From Massilia yuzhufengensis (GTDB lineage Bacteria > Pseudomonadota > Gammaproteobacteria > Burkholderiales > Burkholderiaceae_D): a DNA stretch of 64,000 nt. The position numbers were made by a program, and so were the translations under genes. Numbering within the stretch: position 1 is the stretch's first letter; the number at the start of each line of letters is the position of its first letter. The notes under the pieces are model-generated. The model searched no databases. It was not told the origin of the DNA and saw only the letters and a list, made by a program, of their open reading frames with translations. Positions 8,582 to 16,968 of this stretch are shown here, piece after piece. Location of the stretch: the NCBI RefSeq assembly GCF_900112225.1, contig NZ_FOLD01000026.1, positions 1 through 64,000 on the forward strand. Direction: 5' to 3'.

Positions 8582-8603
8582 CTGGTATGGTGGTCCATAC
8601 CAG
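8582..8603. promoter_or_regulatory. Perfect inverted repeat, candidate distal NagR operator
   Basis: Arms CTGGTATGG and CCATACCAG are separated by TGGT: 9-bp perfect arms containing the same TGGTAT half-site found next to the nag promoter. It lies 12 bp after the stop of the GIN-repeat gene and about 135 bp upstream of the nag -35 box, a distance compatible with looping. Function is inferred from half-site identity. Confidence 0.5.
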
Positions 8604-8615
8604 CGGGGGAGGCGA

Positions 8616-9980
8616 CTATTCGGCGTTGCGGCTGCCGCGGCGGTCCACCACCAGCAGCTGGGCGTGCTGGTCGTCGCCTGCCGCCTTGCGCCGTTCGCGG
8701 CGGTCGGTCGTGCGGTCATCGCGCCCGGTGACATGCACCGCCGCGTTGCCGGACCCGGTCACCGCGATGTCAGCGCGGCCCGCCGTCAGGCGCCGTCCAT
8801 CGAGCCCGCCCGACCCGCTCAGGCTGGCCTTGACCAGTTCCACCTTGCCGGCGATATGGGCGCTGCCCGGGCCGCTCGATTTGAGCAGCAGGCGCTTGCC
8901 GTCCATGGTCGCATCCAGCCCGCCCGAGCCGTGCAGTTCGGCGTCGAGCGTATCGGACACGGTGGCAAGTTCAATGCCGCCCGCGCCGCGCGCCTTCACG
9001 GCCGCCCGTTTCACATTGAGGCTGCCCGCGTCGAGCTCGCCCGAACCGCTTACTTCGGCGGTCAGGTCGCCGATGCTGCCGCTCAGCGTGGCGTTGCCGG
9101 GGCCGCCGAGGCGCACCATGGCCACGGCCGCCTGCAGGCCGCGGGCTTCCAGCCCGCCCGAGCCGCTGACTTCGGCATCGAATTTCCGGATCGTGCCGGC
9201 CACGCAGGCGTTGCCCGGCCCGCGCTGGACCGTGGACACCGCCTCCACCGCCAGCGCACAGGCTTCGAAGTCGCCCGAACCGCTGAGCTCTGCGCGCAGC
9301 TCGCGCGCGCTGCCCGACAGGGTCATGCCACCCGGCCCGCTGATGCGGGCGTTCAGGCGCGCCAGGCGCAGCTCGTCGGCCTGCAGGTCGCCCGAGCCGC
9401 TGAGCGTGACGGCCAGCTCGTTGCCCACGCCGGCCAGGCGCACGTCGCCCGGGCCCGACATGGCCAGGTCGACATTGGCCGCCTTGATCCGGTGCAGGTC
9501 GACGTCGCCGCTGCCGCTGGCGCGCACCGCCAGCTCGCGCACCGCGCCCGCCGCCTGCAGGTCGCCGGGGCCGTCCACGCTGACGCTGAAGCGCTCGCCC
9601 GCCACCTGCGTCAGCTCGACGTCGCCGCTGCCCGACATCTTCAGGCTCTTCAGTTGGGCCGCGGTGATGCTGATGGTCGGCGTCTCGCGCTTGCCCCAGC
9701 TGAAGTGGAAGCCATTGCGCTGGACCGGCCGCACCACCAGCGTATCGCCGCGCACGAAGGTTTCGATCTCGTCGAGCAGCTTGCGCTCGCCCGTCAGTTC
9801 CACCTGCTGGCGGCCCTGGGCACGCACCACGACATCATAAGGACCGGACAGTTCGATGGCGCTGAAGGGCTGCACGCTGCGCTGCGCGACCGCGACCGCC
9901 GGCGCTTCGGCGTGGCTGGCCTGGGCGGCAAACAGGCTGGCGGCAAGGGCGAGGAGGGCGGGCTTGAGGACGGTTTTCAT
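8616..9980 (-). CDS. Secreted GIN/DUF2807 beta-solenoid protein with 16 repeats
   Basis: 454 aa. A signal peptide (MKTVLKPALLALAASLFAAQASHAE) leads into a DUF2807/GIN head (SVQPFSAIELSGPYDVVV). From about residue 110 to the end come some 16 repeats of about 20 residues, each centred on G-S-G or G-P-G followed by D/N/G and a short beta-strand. GSG and GPG alternate almost strictly, implying a right-handed beta-solenoid with a two-rung superrepeat. GIN-domain proteins are thought to be periplasmic or surface proteins; no activity is known. At 454 aa it is longer than the usual 220-280 aa. No obvious operon partner. Confidence 0.8.
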   Translation of the reverse strand: MKTVLKPALLALAASLFAAQASHAEAPAVAVAQRSVQPFSAIELSGPYDVVVRAQGRQQVELTGERKLLDEIETFVRGDTLVVRPVQRNGFHFSWGKRETPTISITAAQLKSLKMSGSGDVELTQVAGERFSVSVDGPGDLQAAGAVRELAVRASGSGDVDLHRIKAANVDLAMSGPGDVRLAGVGNELAVTLSGSGDLQADELRLARLNARISGPGGMTLSGSARELRAELSGSGDFEACALAVEAVSTVQRGPGNACVAGTIRKFDAEVSGSGGLEARGLQAAVAMVRLGGPGNATLSGSIGDLTAEVSGSGELDAGSLNVKRAAVKARGAGGIELATVSDTLDAELHGSGGLDATMDGKRLLLKSSGPGSAHIAGKVELVKASLSGSGGLDGRRLTAGRADIAVTGSGNAAVHVTGRDDRTTDRRERRKAAGDDQHAQLLVVDRRGSRNAE

Positions 9981-10129
9981 GTGCGGGTCGTCATGGTGAG
10001 CTTCGGAGACTGGACATTAAGGCAAGTCCCCGCGCCCCGCATCCGCAAACCGACAAACGCGCGAAAACGGCGACCAGAATGCATATCGCGTGGATGAGCC
10101 GCTAGCACCCATTACCTTTGTAAACTTCA

Positions 10130-10286
10130 ACTTCGGGGTCAGGTCTGACATTTGGACACGGCCTCAGCCTTGGCCTTGACTACGTTACTGCGACAGCAAT
10201 GTTTGGAGGGCGGTTTTTGCGTGGACATGGCCGTCTGGTGCCCTACCGTCGAGCTCGTGTCCAAATGTCAGACCTGACCCCGAAGT
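10130..10286. repeat. 157-bp element with 31-bp perfect terminal inverted repeats
   Basis: The 31 bp at 10130-10160 (ACTTCGGGGTCAGGTCTGAC...) are the exact reverse complement of 10256-10286. The 95-bp core has no coding capacity. GGGGTCAGGTCTGAC-type termini occur beside REP-associated tyrosine transposases and as paired REP/MITE elements in many proteobacteria, so this is probably a non-autonomous element mobilised in trans. It lies between the GIN-repeat gene and the carboxypeptidase gene, covering most of that gap. 9981-10129 shows nothing I recognise. Confidence 0.8.
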
Positions 10287-10368
10287 GGGAAGTGGGATTG
10301 CGGTTGAGTTTTTTTTTCAGTCGGCGCATCATCGGCGGCAGACCCGACAGTTTTCGACGAGGACGATC

Positions 10369-11973
10369 TTGGCCACTCAACGCTCTGCGCGGCAGCCGCG
10401 CCGCATCGTCCCGACAAGCACGCTGGCGAGCGCCTTGCTTGCGGCGATCCTGGCTGCGTGCGGCGGCGGCGGGGGCAGCTCGCCGGCGCCGGCGCCGCCG
10501 GTGCAGCAGCCGCCGCCGGTGGCGGCGCTGCCGGGCACGTATGCCGATCCGGTGACGTATTCGGGGGCGGCGGCGGCCTCGCTGGCGGGCGCCACCGAGG
10601 CGGCGTCGACGGTGCAGCCGCGCATCACCCTGGACGGCAAGCCTTTCGACTACACCGCCCGGGCCGGGCACCTGACGGCCACCGACCTGCAGACCGGCCA
10701 GCCGGCGGCGTCGTTCTTCTATATCGCCTACACGGCCGGGGCCCAGCCGGCGGCGCAGCGGCCGCTGACCTTCTTCTATAACGGCGGTCCGGGCTCGGCG
10801 TCGATCTGGCTGCACCTGGGCGCGTTCGGGCCGCGCCGGCTGGCCACCAGCTTCCCGCTGGCCCAGCCGGCCGGCACGCCGATCCAGCTGGTCGACAACC
10901 AGGAAACCCTGCTCGACCATTCCGACCTGGTGTTCGTGGACGCCATCGGCACCGGCTATTCGCAGGCGGTCGCGCCCAATACCAATGCCCAGTTCTGGGG
11001 CGTCGACAAGGACGCGGCGGCGTTCCGCGACTTTGTGCGGCGCTACCTGGTGGCCAACAACCGGCAGGCCTCGCCGGTCTACCTGTTCGGCGAATCCTAC
11101 GGCGGGCCGCGCGCGGCCGTGATGGCCAACCTGCTCGAGAGCGCCGGGGTGCGCGTGACCGGCGTGATGCTGCAGTCGCCGGCCATGAACTACAACGCCA
11201 ACTGCGGCGTGTTCAATCCCGGCCAGCTCAGCTGCGAAGGCTACATCCCGAGCTACGCGGCGGTCTCCGCGTATCACCAGAACGGCAGCCTGCCGACCGA
11301 TTTCTCGTCGGTGCTGCAGCAGGCGCGCGCCTTTGCCGCGGGCAGCTACCGCAGTGAAGTGGCCGCCTTCCTCGGCGGCGGCACCCCGCCGACCGACGCC
11401 ACCATCAACCAGCTGGTCAACTACACCGGGCTGCCGGCGCTGACCTGGCGCCAGGATTTTTCGATGGTGCCGGGCGCCTACCGCGCGCGCCGCTTGCCGG
11501 GGCAGGTGATGGGGCGCTACGATGCCCGGGTGATCGCGCCGGTGGGCAGCGCGCTGGCCGCCGGCGGCGACCCCTCGCTCACGCTGGTCGGCAGCGCCTT
11601 CAACAACACCATCCGCACCTACCTCGAGACCGAACTGCGCTATACGGCGCCCACCCCCTACATCAATTCCAACAACGTGCTCGAGCTCTGGAACTTCAGC
11701 CACGACGGCAAGGCGCTGCCCGATACGATCCCGGACCTGGCCGCGGCGCTTACCCTGAATCCGGCGATGAAGGTGCTCGCCATGGGCGGCTACCATGACC
11801 TGGCGACGCCGTTCTACCAGACCGAGCTGGACCTGGCGCGGCTCGGTCCGAGCGCGGGCATCCAGGTCCGCAACTACAACAGCGGGCACATGAGCTATCT
11901 CGACGACAGCGTGCGCCGCCTCCAGAAGGCCGACCTGCGCGCCTTCTACAACAGCGTATCGGTGGCACAATGA
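10369..11973 (+). CDS. Serine carboxypeptidase (peptidase family S10), lipoprotein
   Basis: 534 aa from a TTG at 10369, chosen because an AGGA site precedes it and it places a lipobox (LAAC, Cys31) after a short hydrophobic stretch; upstream in-frame starts would add unconvincing residues. A Gly/Pro-rich tether follows. S10 hallmarks are visible: FFYNGGPGSAS (oxyanion region, ~135), FGESYGG with the nucleophile Ser243, and a C-terminal YNSGHMSY with the catalytic His. It should remove C-terminal residues from peptides at the cell envelope. Its stop overlaps the next ATG by 4 nt, coupling it to the EF-hand protein. Confidence 0.88.
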   Translation: MATQRSARQPRRIVPTSTLASALLAAILAACGGGGGSSPAPAPPVQQPPPVAALPGTYADPVTYSGAAAASLAGATEAASTVQPRITLDGKPFDYTARAGHLTATDLQTGQPAASFFYIAYTAGAQPAAQRPLTFFYNGGPGSASIWLHLGAFGPRRLATSFPLAQPAGTPIQLVDNQETLLDHSDLVFVDAIGTGYSQAVAPNTNAQFWGVDKDAAAFRDFVRRYLVANNRQASPVYLFGESYGGPRAAVMANLLESAGVRVTGVMLQSPAMNYNANCGVFNPGQLSCEGYIPSYAAVSAYHQNGSLPTDFSSVLQQARAFAAGSYRSEVAAFLGGGTPPTDATINQLVNYTGLPALTWRQDFSMVPGAYRARRLPGQVMGRYDARVIAPVGSALAAGGDPSLTLVGSAFNNTIRTYLETELRYTAPTPYINSNNVLELWNFSHDGKALPDTIPDLAAALTLNPAMKVLAMGGYHDLATPFYQTELDLARLGPSAGIQVRNYNSGHMSYLDDSVRRLQKADLRAFYNSVSVAQ

Positions 11974-12320
11974 AGACCATGACGCTCTTCCTCCTGCTCG
12001 TGAGTGCGGCGGGCGCGGCGGCCGCCCAGGCCCAGGCGCCGGTCGGCGTCGACGGCACGGTGCCGCCGGCGCTGCGCAACCGTCCGGCCGAAGCGCCGCC
12101 CGCGGCCGGGGCGGCGCTGCGCGCGCAGGCGCTGGCCAAGCTGGAGGCGCAGTTCCGCGCGGCCGACCTCGATGGCAACGGCAGCCTGTCGGCCGACGAG
12201 GCAAAGAACTTCGGCTTCGTCGCCCGCCATTTCGACGCCATCGACAGCCGCCGCCGCGGCCATGTGACGTTCGACGACCTGCGCAGCTACCTGGCGCAGG
12301 CCAGGGACGGACGGCGCTAG
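11970..12320 (+). CDS. Small exported EF-hand protein
   Basis: 116 aa with a signal peptide (MKTMTLFLLLVSAAGAAAAQAQ). One canonical EF-hand loop runs from Asp66 to Glu77 (DLDGNGSLSADE), with Asp/Asp/Asn/Ser at positions 1, 3, 5 and 7. A second, degenerate loop around 92-103 has Arg at positions 3 and 5, so only one Ca2+ site is expected. It overlaps the carboxypeptidase stop by 4 nt (ATGA), which suggests that the two envelope proteins act together, perhaps with Ca2+ stabilising or regulating the peptidase; that link is inference. Confidence 0.78.
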   Translation: MKTMTLFLLLVSAAGAAAAQAQAPVGVDGTVPPALRNRPAEAPPAAGAALRAQALAKLEAQFRAADLDGNGSLSADEAKNFGFVARHFDAIDSRRRGHVTFDDLRSYLAQARDGRR

Positions 12321-12341
12321 CCCGCCAGTTCCGCGACCGCC

Positions 12342-13166
12342 ATGTCCTCGCTCACCGTCCGCAAGCTCGACGTCGACCTGTCCGGCGGCTTCGGCCGCCG
12401 CTGGCTGGGCGGCGACGCCTACCGCACCCAGTTCTTCAATGCGCTGTCGATGACCTTCCCGATCGGCGAGCAGATGTTCATCGACAGCCTGCGCGCGATC
12501 CCGGAAGAGCAGCTGCGCGACCCGGACCTGCGCGCCGAAGTAAAGGATTTCGTCGGCCAGGAAGCGACCCACCGCCACATGCACCTGCAGTACAACGCCG
12601 AGCTCGAGCGGCAGGGCCTGTCCTTCGTCACCGGCAAGGGCATCGCCCGGCGGGTCGCGCGGATCGGTCGCCTCGGCGTGCGCAGCCGGGTGGCGATCAC
12701 CTGCGCGCTGGAGCACTACACGGCCATCCTGGCCGACGGCGTGCTGCGCAAGCCCGAGTGGATCGAGGACGCGGAGCCGGCGCTGCGCCGCCTGTGGGAA
12801 TGGCATGCCGTCGAAGAACTCGAGCACAAGGCGGTGGCCTTCGACGCCTACCGCGCGGCCGGCGGCGGCTACTGGCGCCGCGTGCTGTGGTTCGCGCATG
12901 CGAGCCTGGTGTTCTGGATCGACGTGCACCGCCAGACCCTGCACAACCTGTACCGCGACGGCGCCCTGTGGCGGCCCGCCACGTGGCTCAGTGCGGCGCG
13001 CATGTGGTGCGGCCGGCGCGGCCTGGCCTGGCACATGGCCGGGCCGGTTCTCCAGTATTTTTCTCCCCGCTTCCATCCTTGGCAGCATGACAACCGCGCC
13101 CTGCTGGGCGCGTGGCTCGAGCGCAACAGCGAGGCCTGGCGACCGGTGCGCAGCACGGCGCCGTGA
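12342..13166 (+). CDS. PF10118-family predicted metal-dependent hydrolase
   Basis: 274 aa matching the PF10118 family: early RKLDVDLSGG, FVGQEATHRHMH (~70) and EWHAVEELEHKAVAFD (~150), whose conserved Glu/His residues on helices suggest a ferritin-like di-metal centre. Hydrophobic helices around residues 185-210 may contact membrane. The enzymatic reaction is not established for this family. It follows the EF-hand gene by 21 nt on the same strand and may be in the same transcript. Confidence 0.8.
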   Translation: MSSLTVRKLDVDLSGGFGRRWLGGDAYRTQFFNALSMTFPIGEQMFIDSLRAIPEEQLRDPDLRAEVKDFVGQEATHRHMHLQYNAELERQGLSFVTGKGIARRVARIGRLGVRSRVAITCALEHYTAILADGVLRKPEWIEDAEPALRRLWEWHAVEELEHKAVAFDAYRAAGGGYWRRVLWFAHASLVFWIDVHRQTLHNLYRDGALWRPATWLSAARMWCGRRGLAWHMAGPVLQYFSPRFHPWQHDNRALLGAWLERNSEAWRPVRSTAP

Positions 13167-13240
13167 AGGGCATCCTGCCTGGCGCGTGGCCTGGCGGGGC
13201 CCTGCAGTGTCATAATGCAGGGTATGGAAGGAGAATCCCC

Positions 13241-13426
13241 TTGATCCGCTATATGGGTACCCGCAAGAACGACGACGGCGCGGCCGTCTATGTGTTCCTC
13301 GTTAACGGCATGCAGAAGGAAGTGCGTGAGCATGCGCTCAAGCAGCATCCTGGCTGCTATGACGCCTTGCCGGCCTCGGTCAAGGCCAAGATCGCGGCCA
13401 ACCGCGACTGGCTGTCCAGGCTGTAG
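13241..13426 (+). CDS. Small conserved-looking protein, function unknown
   Basis: 61 aa from TTG at 13241, chosen because AAGGAG lies 8 nt upstream; the in-frame ATG at 13253 would be 20 nt away from that site. The product is soluble, with no signal or membrane segment (YMGTRKNDDGAAVYVFLVNGM...). I do not recognise the family. The good ribosome site and coding-like composition support it being real. Confidence 0.55.
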   Translation: MIRYMGTRKNDDGAAVYVFLVNGMQKEVREHALKQHPGCYDALPASVKAKIAANRDWLSRL

Positions 13427-13432
13427 GCCGAC

Positions 13433-13897
13433 GTGCGCCTGGCCACCATCGCGCTTGCCACTGCGCTCGCATCCGGCTGCCTGCCGGCCCGCGCCATGCC
13501 ATCGACCTTCGGCCCCGTCATCGGCAATGCGCTGCTGTGCCGCAGCCACCTCGACAACCGCTATTTCCACGATTACCTCACCACCAACTTCGCCCCCGCC
13601 TACAAGCGCGAGGGCGGGGCCTACTGGTTCAAGGTCGACGCCACCCTGTGGGGCGCCGAGGTGAAGGAAGTGATGGTCAGCGACGACAGCAGCGAGCGCG
13701 TGTTCATCGGCGCGCTCACCGAAAGCACGCCGGAAGAGCTGGAAGCGGCCATCCGCGCGGCTTCCGGCGGCGCCTTCAAGGTGGCCGACGCATCGCGCTT
13801 TCCTTTGCGCGTGTCAAACCGGGGCAGCACCATCGCTTACATGAATGACAAAAGCAAGATATATTGCTCGAAGTTCAAATCGCTGCCGGTCCGCTAA
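13433..13897 (+). CDS. Small exported protein, function unknown
   Basis: 154 aa from a GTG at 13433, 6 nt after the previous stop. It begins with a signal-like stretch (MRLATIALATALASGCLPARAM; the Cys at 16 is not in a good lipobox). The mature part has two Cys residues (LLCRSHLDNRYF near 36 and a C-terminal IYCSKF) that could form a disulfide. No family recognised. It precedes the type II secretion accessory pair by 24 bp, so it may be cotranscribed with it. Confidence 0.6.
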   Translation: MRLATIALATALASGCLPARAMPSTFGPVIGNALLCRSHLDNRYFHDYLTTNFAPAYKREGGAYWFKVDATLWGAEVKEVMVSDDSSERVFIGALTESTPEELEAAIRAASGGAFKVADASRFPLRVSNRGSTIAYMNDKSKIYCSKFKSLPVR

Positions 13898-13921
13898 GTA
13901 CCCGCCCTTGCACCGCTGCTC

Positions 13922-15502
13922 ATGTATACCAATTACTTCCACCTGAAGGGGGCGCCGTTCTCGATCGCCCCCGATCCGCGCTACCTGTACATGAGCGAGC
14001 GCCATCGCGAGGCGCTCGCGCACCTGCTGTATGGCATCGGCAGCGGCGGAGGCTTCGTCCTGCTCACCGGCGAGATCGGGGCCGGCAAGACCACGGTGTG
14101 CCGCAGTTTCATCGAGCAGGTGCCCGCGCATTGCCGGCTGGCCTATATCTTCAACCCGCGCCTGAGCGTCGAGGAATTGCTGCTGAGCGTGTGCGACGAG
14201 CTGGGCATCGAACTGCCCGCCGCCAGCCACACGCCGTTCGGTCTCAAGGGCTATGTGGATGCGATCAACCGCTACCTGCTCGATGCGCACGCGCAGGGCC
14301 TGAACAGCGTGCTGGTGATCGACGAGGCCCAGAACCTGTCGGCCGAGGTGCTGGAGCAGCTGCGCCTGCTGACCAACCTCGAGACCAGCGAGCGCAAGCT
14401 GCTGCAGATCATCCTGATCGGCCAGCCCGAGCTGCGCAGCATGCTGGCCCGCCCGGAACTGGAGCAGCTGGCCCAGCGCGTCATTGCACGCTACCACCTG
14501 GGACCCCTGTCGGCGCCGGAAACGGGCGCCTACGTGGCGCACCGGCTGGCCGTGGCGGGCGCCGAGGGCACGCCGTTTCCGCCCGCGCTCACGCCGCAGA
14601 TCCACGCGCTGACCCATGGCGTGCCGCGCCGGATCAACCTGCTGTGCGACCGCGCGCTGCTCGGCGCCTATGTCGAGAACAGCCCCCAGGTCACGCGCCA
14701 GATCCTGAAGAAAGCGGCCGACGAGGTCTTCGCCGGCGAACCGGCCGCGCCGCGCCGGCTGCGCGCGCCGCTGGTGGCCGGCGGCGTACTGGCGGCCGTG
14801 GCGCTGAGCGCCGCCGCCTGGCAGGCCCTGCCGGCGCGCGCGCCGGCGCCGGCGCCTGCGATGCAGGTGTCCGCGGCGGCTGCCGCGTTGCCGCCCGCGT
14901 CCGCCGTGCCGCCGGTGCAGGCGGTCGAGGCGAACGCGCTGCGCGAACTGGCGGCCCTGTGGGGCCAGCCGCTGGCGGGCGAGAATCCCTGCGAGGCAGC
15001 GCCGCGCCTGGACCTGCGCTGCCACCAGGGCCGCGGCGGCCTGTATGAACTGCGCCTGCTGGACCGGCCGGCCGTGGTCACCCTGCACGATGGGCCGCGC
15101 ACCGGCTATGCGGTGCTGTCCCACATGGACGGCAACAGCGTCACCCTCAGCGCCGGCGCGCGCCGCGAACGCATCGATCTGGCCACCTTCGTGGCCCGTT
15201 TCGGCGGCGAGTTCACCACCTTCTGGCGCATGCCGCGCGGTTTTCGCGACCAGCTCGCCGAGGGCGACCGCGGGCCGGACGTCGACTGGCTGGGCACGCG
15301 CCTGGCCCAGCTGAACCGGACGCCGGCGCCGGCGCCCGGGCGCGCGCTCGACACCACCACGCGCGAATGGCTGCGCCGCTTCCAGGCCGCGCAACACTTG
15401 AAGGCGGACGGCGTGGCCGGCCCGCGCACCTACATGCGCCTGAACCAGCTTTCAAGCGTGCCCGAGCCGCGCCTGCTGGCCGTGGCCGGTACAGGAAAAT
15501 AA
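13922..15502 (+). CDS. gspA: GspA/ExeA-like AAA ATPase with peptidoglycan-binding domain
   Basis: 526 aa. Residues 1-270 are an AAA_22-type ATPase: Walker A GEIGAGKTT (50-58), Walker B VLVIDEAQNL (~136), and sensor region IILIGQPELR. A single membrane segment (LVAGGVLAAVALSAAAW, ~285) leads to a periplasmic part with a degenerate C39-peptidase-like segment (~340-430) and a C-terminal PG_binding_1 domain (DTTTREWLRRFQAAQHLKADG). ExeA-type proteins remodel or bind peptidoglycan so that the type II secretin can assemble. The partner gspB follows after 3 nt. The other type II secretion genes are not in this window. Confidence 0.88.
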   Translation: MYTNYFHLKGAPFSIAPDPRYLYMSERHREALAHLLYGIGSGGGFVLLTGEIGAGKTTVCRSFIEQVPAHCRLAYIFNPRLSVEELLLSVCDELGIELPAASHTPFGLKGYVDAINRYLLDAHAQGLNSVLVIDEAQNLSAEVLEQLRLLTNLETSERKLLQIILIGQPELRSMLARPELEQLAQRVIARYHLGPLSAPETGAYVAHRLAVAGAEGTPFPPALTPQIHALTHGVPRRINLLCDRALLGAYVENSPQVTRQILKKAADEVFAGEPAAPRRLRAPLVAGGVLAAVALSAAAWQALPARAPAPAPAMQVSAAAAALPPASAVPPVQAVEANALRELAALWGQPLAGENPCEAAPRLDLRCHQGRGGLYELRLLDRPAVVTLHDGPRTGYAVLSHMDGNSVTLSAGARRERIDLATFVARFGGEFTTFWRMPRGFRDQLAEGDRGPDVDWLGTRLAQLNRTPAPAPGRALDTTTREWLRRFQAAQHLKADGVAGPRTYMRLNQLSSVPEPRLLAVAGTGK

Positions 15503-15505
15503 GCC

Positions 15506-16174
15506 ATGTCCTATATCCTCGAAGCCCTCAAGAAGGCACAGGCGGAGCGCCAGCTCGGCAGCGCCCCGACCATCCACGCCCCGGCGCCCAGCTATGCGGC
15601 GCCGGCCGCCGGCGCCAACCGCAAGGCGCTGATCGTCGGCCTGGGCGCCGGCGCGCTCGTGGTGGCGCTGGGCGCGCTGTTCCTGCTGCGCCAGCCGGCA
15701 CCGGCCCCGGCGCTGCAGGTGGCCAGTGTCGCTGCTCCGGTCCCGGCCCCGGTCCCGGTGGCGGTTCCCGCCGCGCCGCCGCCAACGCCGGTCACGGCCG
15801 CGCCGCCGGAACCGGCCGCGCCCGCCAAGCCGAAGGAAGCGGCAGCCAGGCCGGCAGTTCCGGCACCGATGGCCGAGCCGGCGCCGCGCATCGAACCGGC
15901 CGAGGCCGCGCCGGAAGCGCCGCGTCCTGCGCCTGTGCTTGACGACAACGTCGGTGCGCTGCAGTCGCTGCCCGAGGCCATCCAGCGCGATGTCCCGAAA
16001 GTGACCGTCGGCGGCTACATCTATTCGCCCAACCCGTCCGAGCGCCTGCTGCTGGTCGACAAGACGCTGCGCCGCGAGGGCGAGGAAGTCGCGCCCGGCC
16101 TGGTGCTGGAGCGCCTGCTGCCGAAGGCGGCGATCATGAACTTCCGTGGCTACCGCTACCGTGTCGGCTACTGA
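15506..16174 (+). CDS. gspB: GspB-like type II secretion accessory protein
   Basis: 222 aa. It has the characteristic start MSYILEALKKAQAERQLG, a single membrane anchor (~38-57, ALIVGLGAGALVVALGALFLL), a long Ala/Pro linker, and a C-terminal T2SSB domain (VGGYIYSPNPSERLLLVDKTLRREGEEV...). It forms the GspAB complex that helps the secretin pass the peptidoglycan. The 3-nt gap to gspA shows they are one translational unit. Its 3' end overlaps mobB by 29 nt if the GTG at 16146 is used. Confidence 0.87.
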   Translation: MSYILEALKKAQAERQLGSAPTIHAPAPSYAAPAAGANRKALIVGLGAGALVVALGALFLLRQPAPAPALQVASVAAPVPAPVPVAVPAAPPPTPVTAAPPEPAAPAKPKEAAARPAVPAPMAEPAPRIEPAEAAPEAPRPAPVLDDNVGALQSLPEAIQRDVPKVTVGGYIYSPNPSERLLLVDKTLRREGEEVAPGLVLERLLPKAAIMNFRGYRYRVGY

Positions 16175-16679
16175 GCCGCACGGCCCGGTGCTGGGCGTGG
16201 TTGGCTGGTCCGGCAGCGGCAAGACTTCGCTGCTGGAATACCTGGTGGGCCAGCTGGCGGGGCAGGGCTTGCGCGTCAACGTCATCAAGCACAGCCACCA
16301 CGACATCGAGCTCGAACCGCCGCGCAAGGACAGCGCGCGCCTGCGCATGGCGGGCGCGGCCGAGGTCATGATCGCGTCGCCCTACCGCGTGGCCATCCTG
16401 CGCGAATTGCGCGGCGCGCCGGAACCGTCGCTGGCCGAACACCTGGCGCGGCTGGCGCCGGCGGACATCACGCTGGTGGAAGGTTATAAATGGGAGCGGA
16501 TTCCGAAGCTGGAAGTGTTCCGTCCGGCGCTGGGCAAGCCGGCCCTGTATCCGGACGACGCCGATATTGTCGCGGTGGTCACGGACGTGCCGCGCGCGCC
16601 AGGGGAGGGCGGGCCGGCGTGGCTGGACCTGAATGATCCGGGTCAGGTGCTGGCCTGGCTGGAAAAATGGCTGCGCTGA
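16146..16679 (+). CDS. mobB: Molybdopterin-guanine dinucleotide biosynthesis adapter MobB
   Basis: 177 aa from GTG 16146; the GTG at 16161 would give 172 aa and a shorter overlap with gspB. Walker A GWSGSGKTSL sits near residues 19-28, followed by VNVIKHSHHDIE and the RMAGAAEVMIAS segment typical of MobB. LVEGYKWE(R)IPKLEVFR completes the signature. MobB is a GTP-binding protein that assists MobA in attaching GMP to molybdopterin. No other Mo-cofactor gene is adjacent, so it appears to ride on the gspAB transcript. Confidence 0.88.
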   Translation: MATATVSATEPHGPVLGVVGWSGSGKTSLLEYLVGQLAGQGLRVNVIKHSHHDIELEPPRKDSARLRMAGAAEVMIASPYRVAILRELRGAPEPSLAEHLARLAPADITLVEGYKWERIPKLEVFRPALGKPALYPDDADIVAVVTDVPRAPGEGGPAWLDLNDPGQVLAWLEKWLR

Positions 16680-16740
16680 GGGCCTAAAGTTTTGGTTGGG
16701 GCCGCCGATAATGGTGGATACGCCTCAATGGGAGAATGAC

Positions 16741-16938
16741 ATGGATGTGTCAAGCATTGCCAAGCTGTCAACCAGCATCGCCGAAACCGGCAACCGCCAG
16801 GAAGTGGGGCTCGCGGTGTTGAAAAAAGCCCAGCAACTCCAGGCTTCCACCGCCACCCAGCTGCTCGACGCGCTGCCGGCGGTACAGCCGTCGAATTTGC
16901 CGGCGCATTTGGGAAACAAGATCAATACGACGGCGTAA
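16741..16938 (+). CDS. YjfB-family small protein
   Basis: 65 aa from ATG 16741 with a GGAG site just upstream. The sequence MDVSSIAKLSTSIAETGNRQ...VLKKAQQLQASTATQLLDALP matches my recollection of the YjfB/PF14070 family, sometimes labelled putative motility protein. It is soluble and helical, with no signal peptide. Its function is not established and no flagellar gene adjoins it. Confidence 0.7.
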   Translation: MDVSSIAKLSTSIAETGNRQEVGLAVLKKAQQLQASTATQLLDALPAVQPSNLPAHLGNKINTTA

Positions 16939-16968
16939 GGCCGGCGTTTCGACGGTTCTTGCAAAATA

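Noticed and set aside
10243..12204. 653-codon frame antisense to the carboxypeptidase
   Set aside because: Low-complexity Arg/Ala/Gly product, and the plus strand has a complete S10 peptidase.
13112..13240. N-terminal extension of the small protein at 13241-13426
   Set aside because: The extension overlaps the preceding gene; the AAGGAG site fits a TTG start at 13241.
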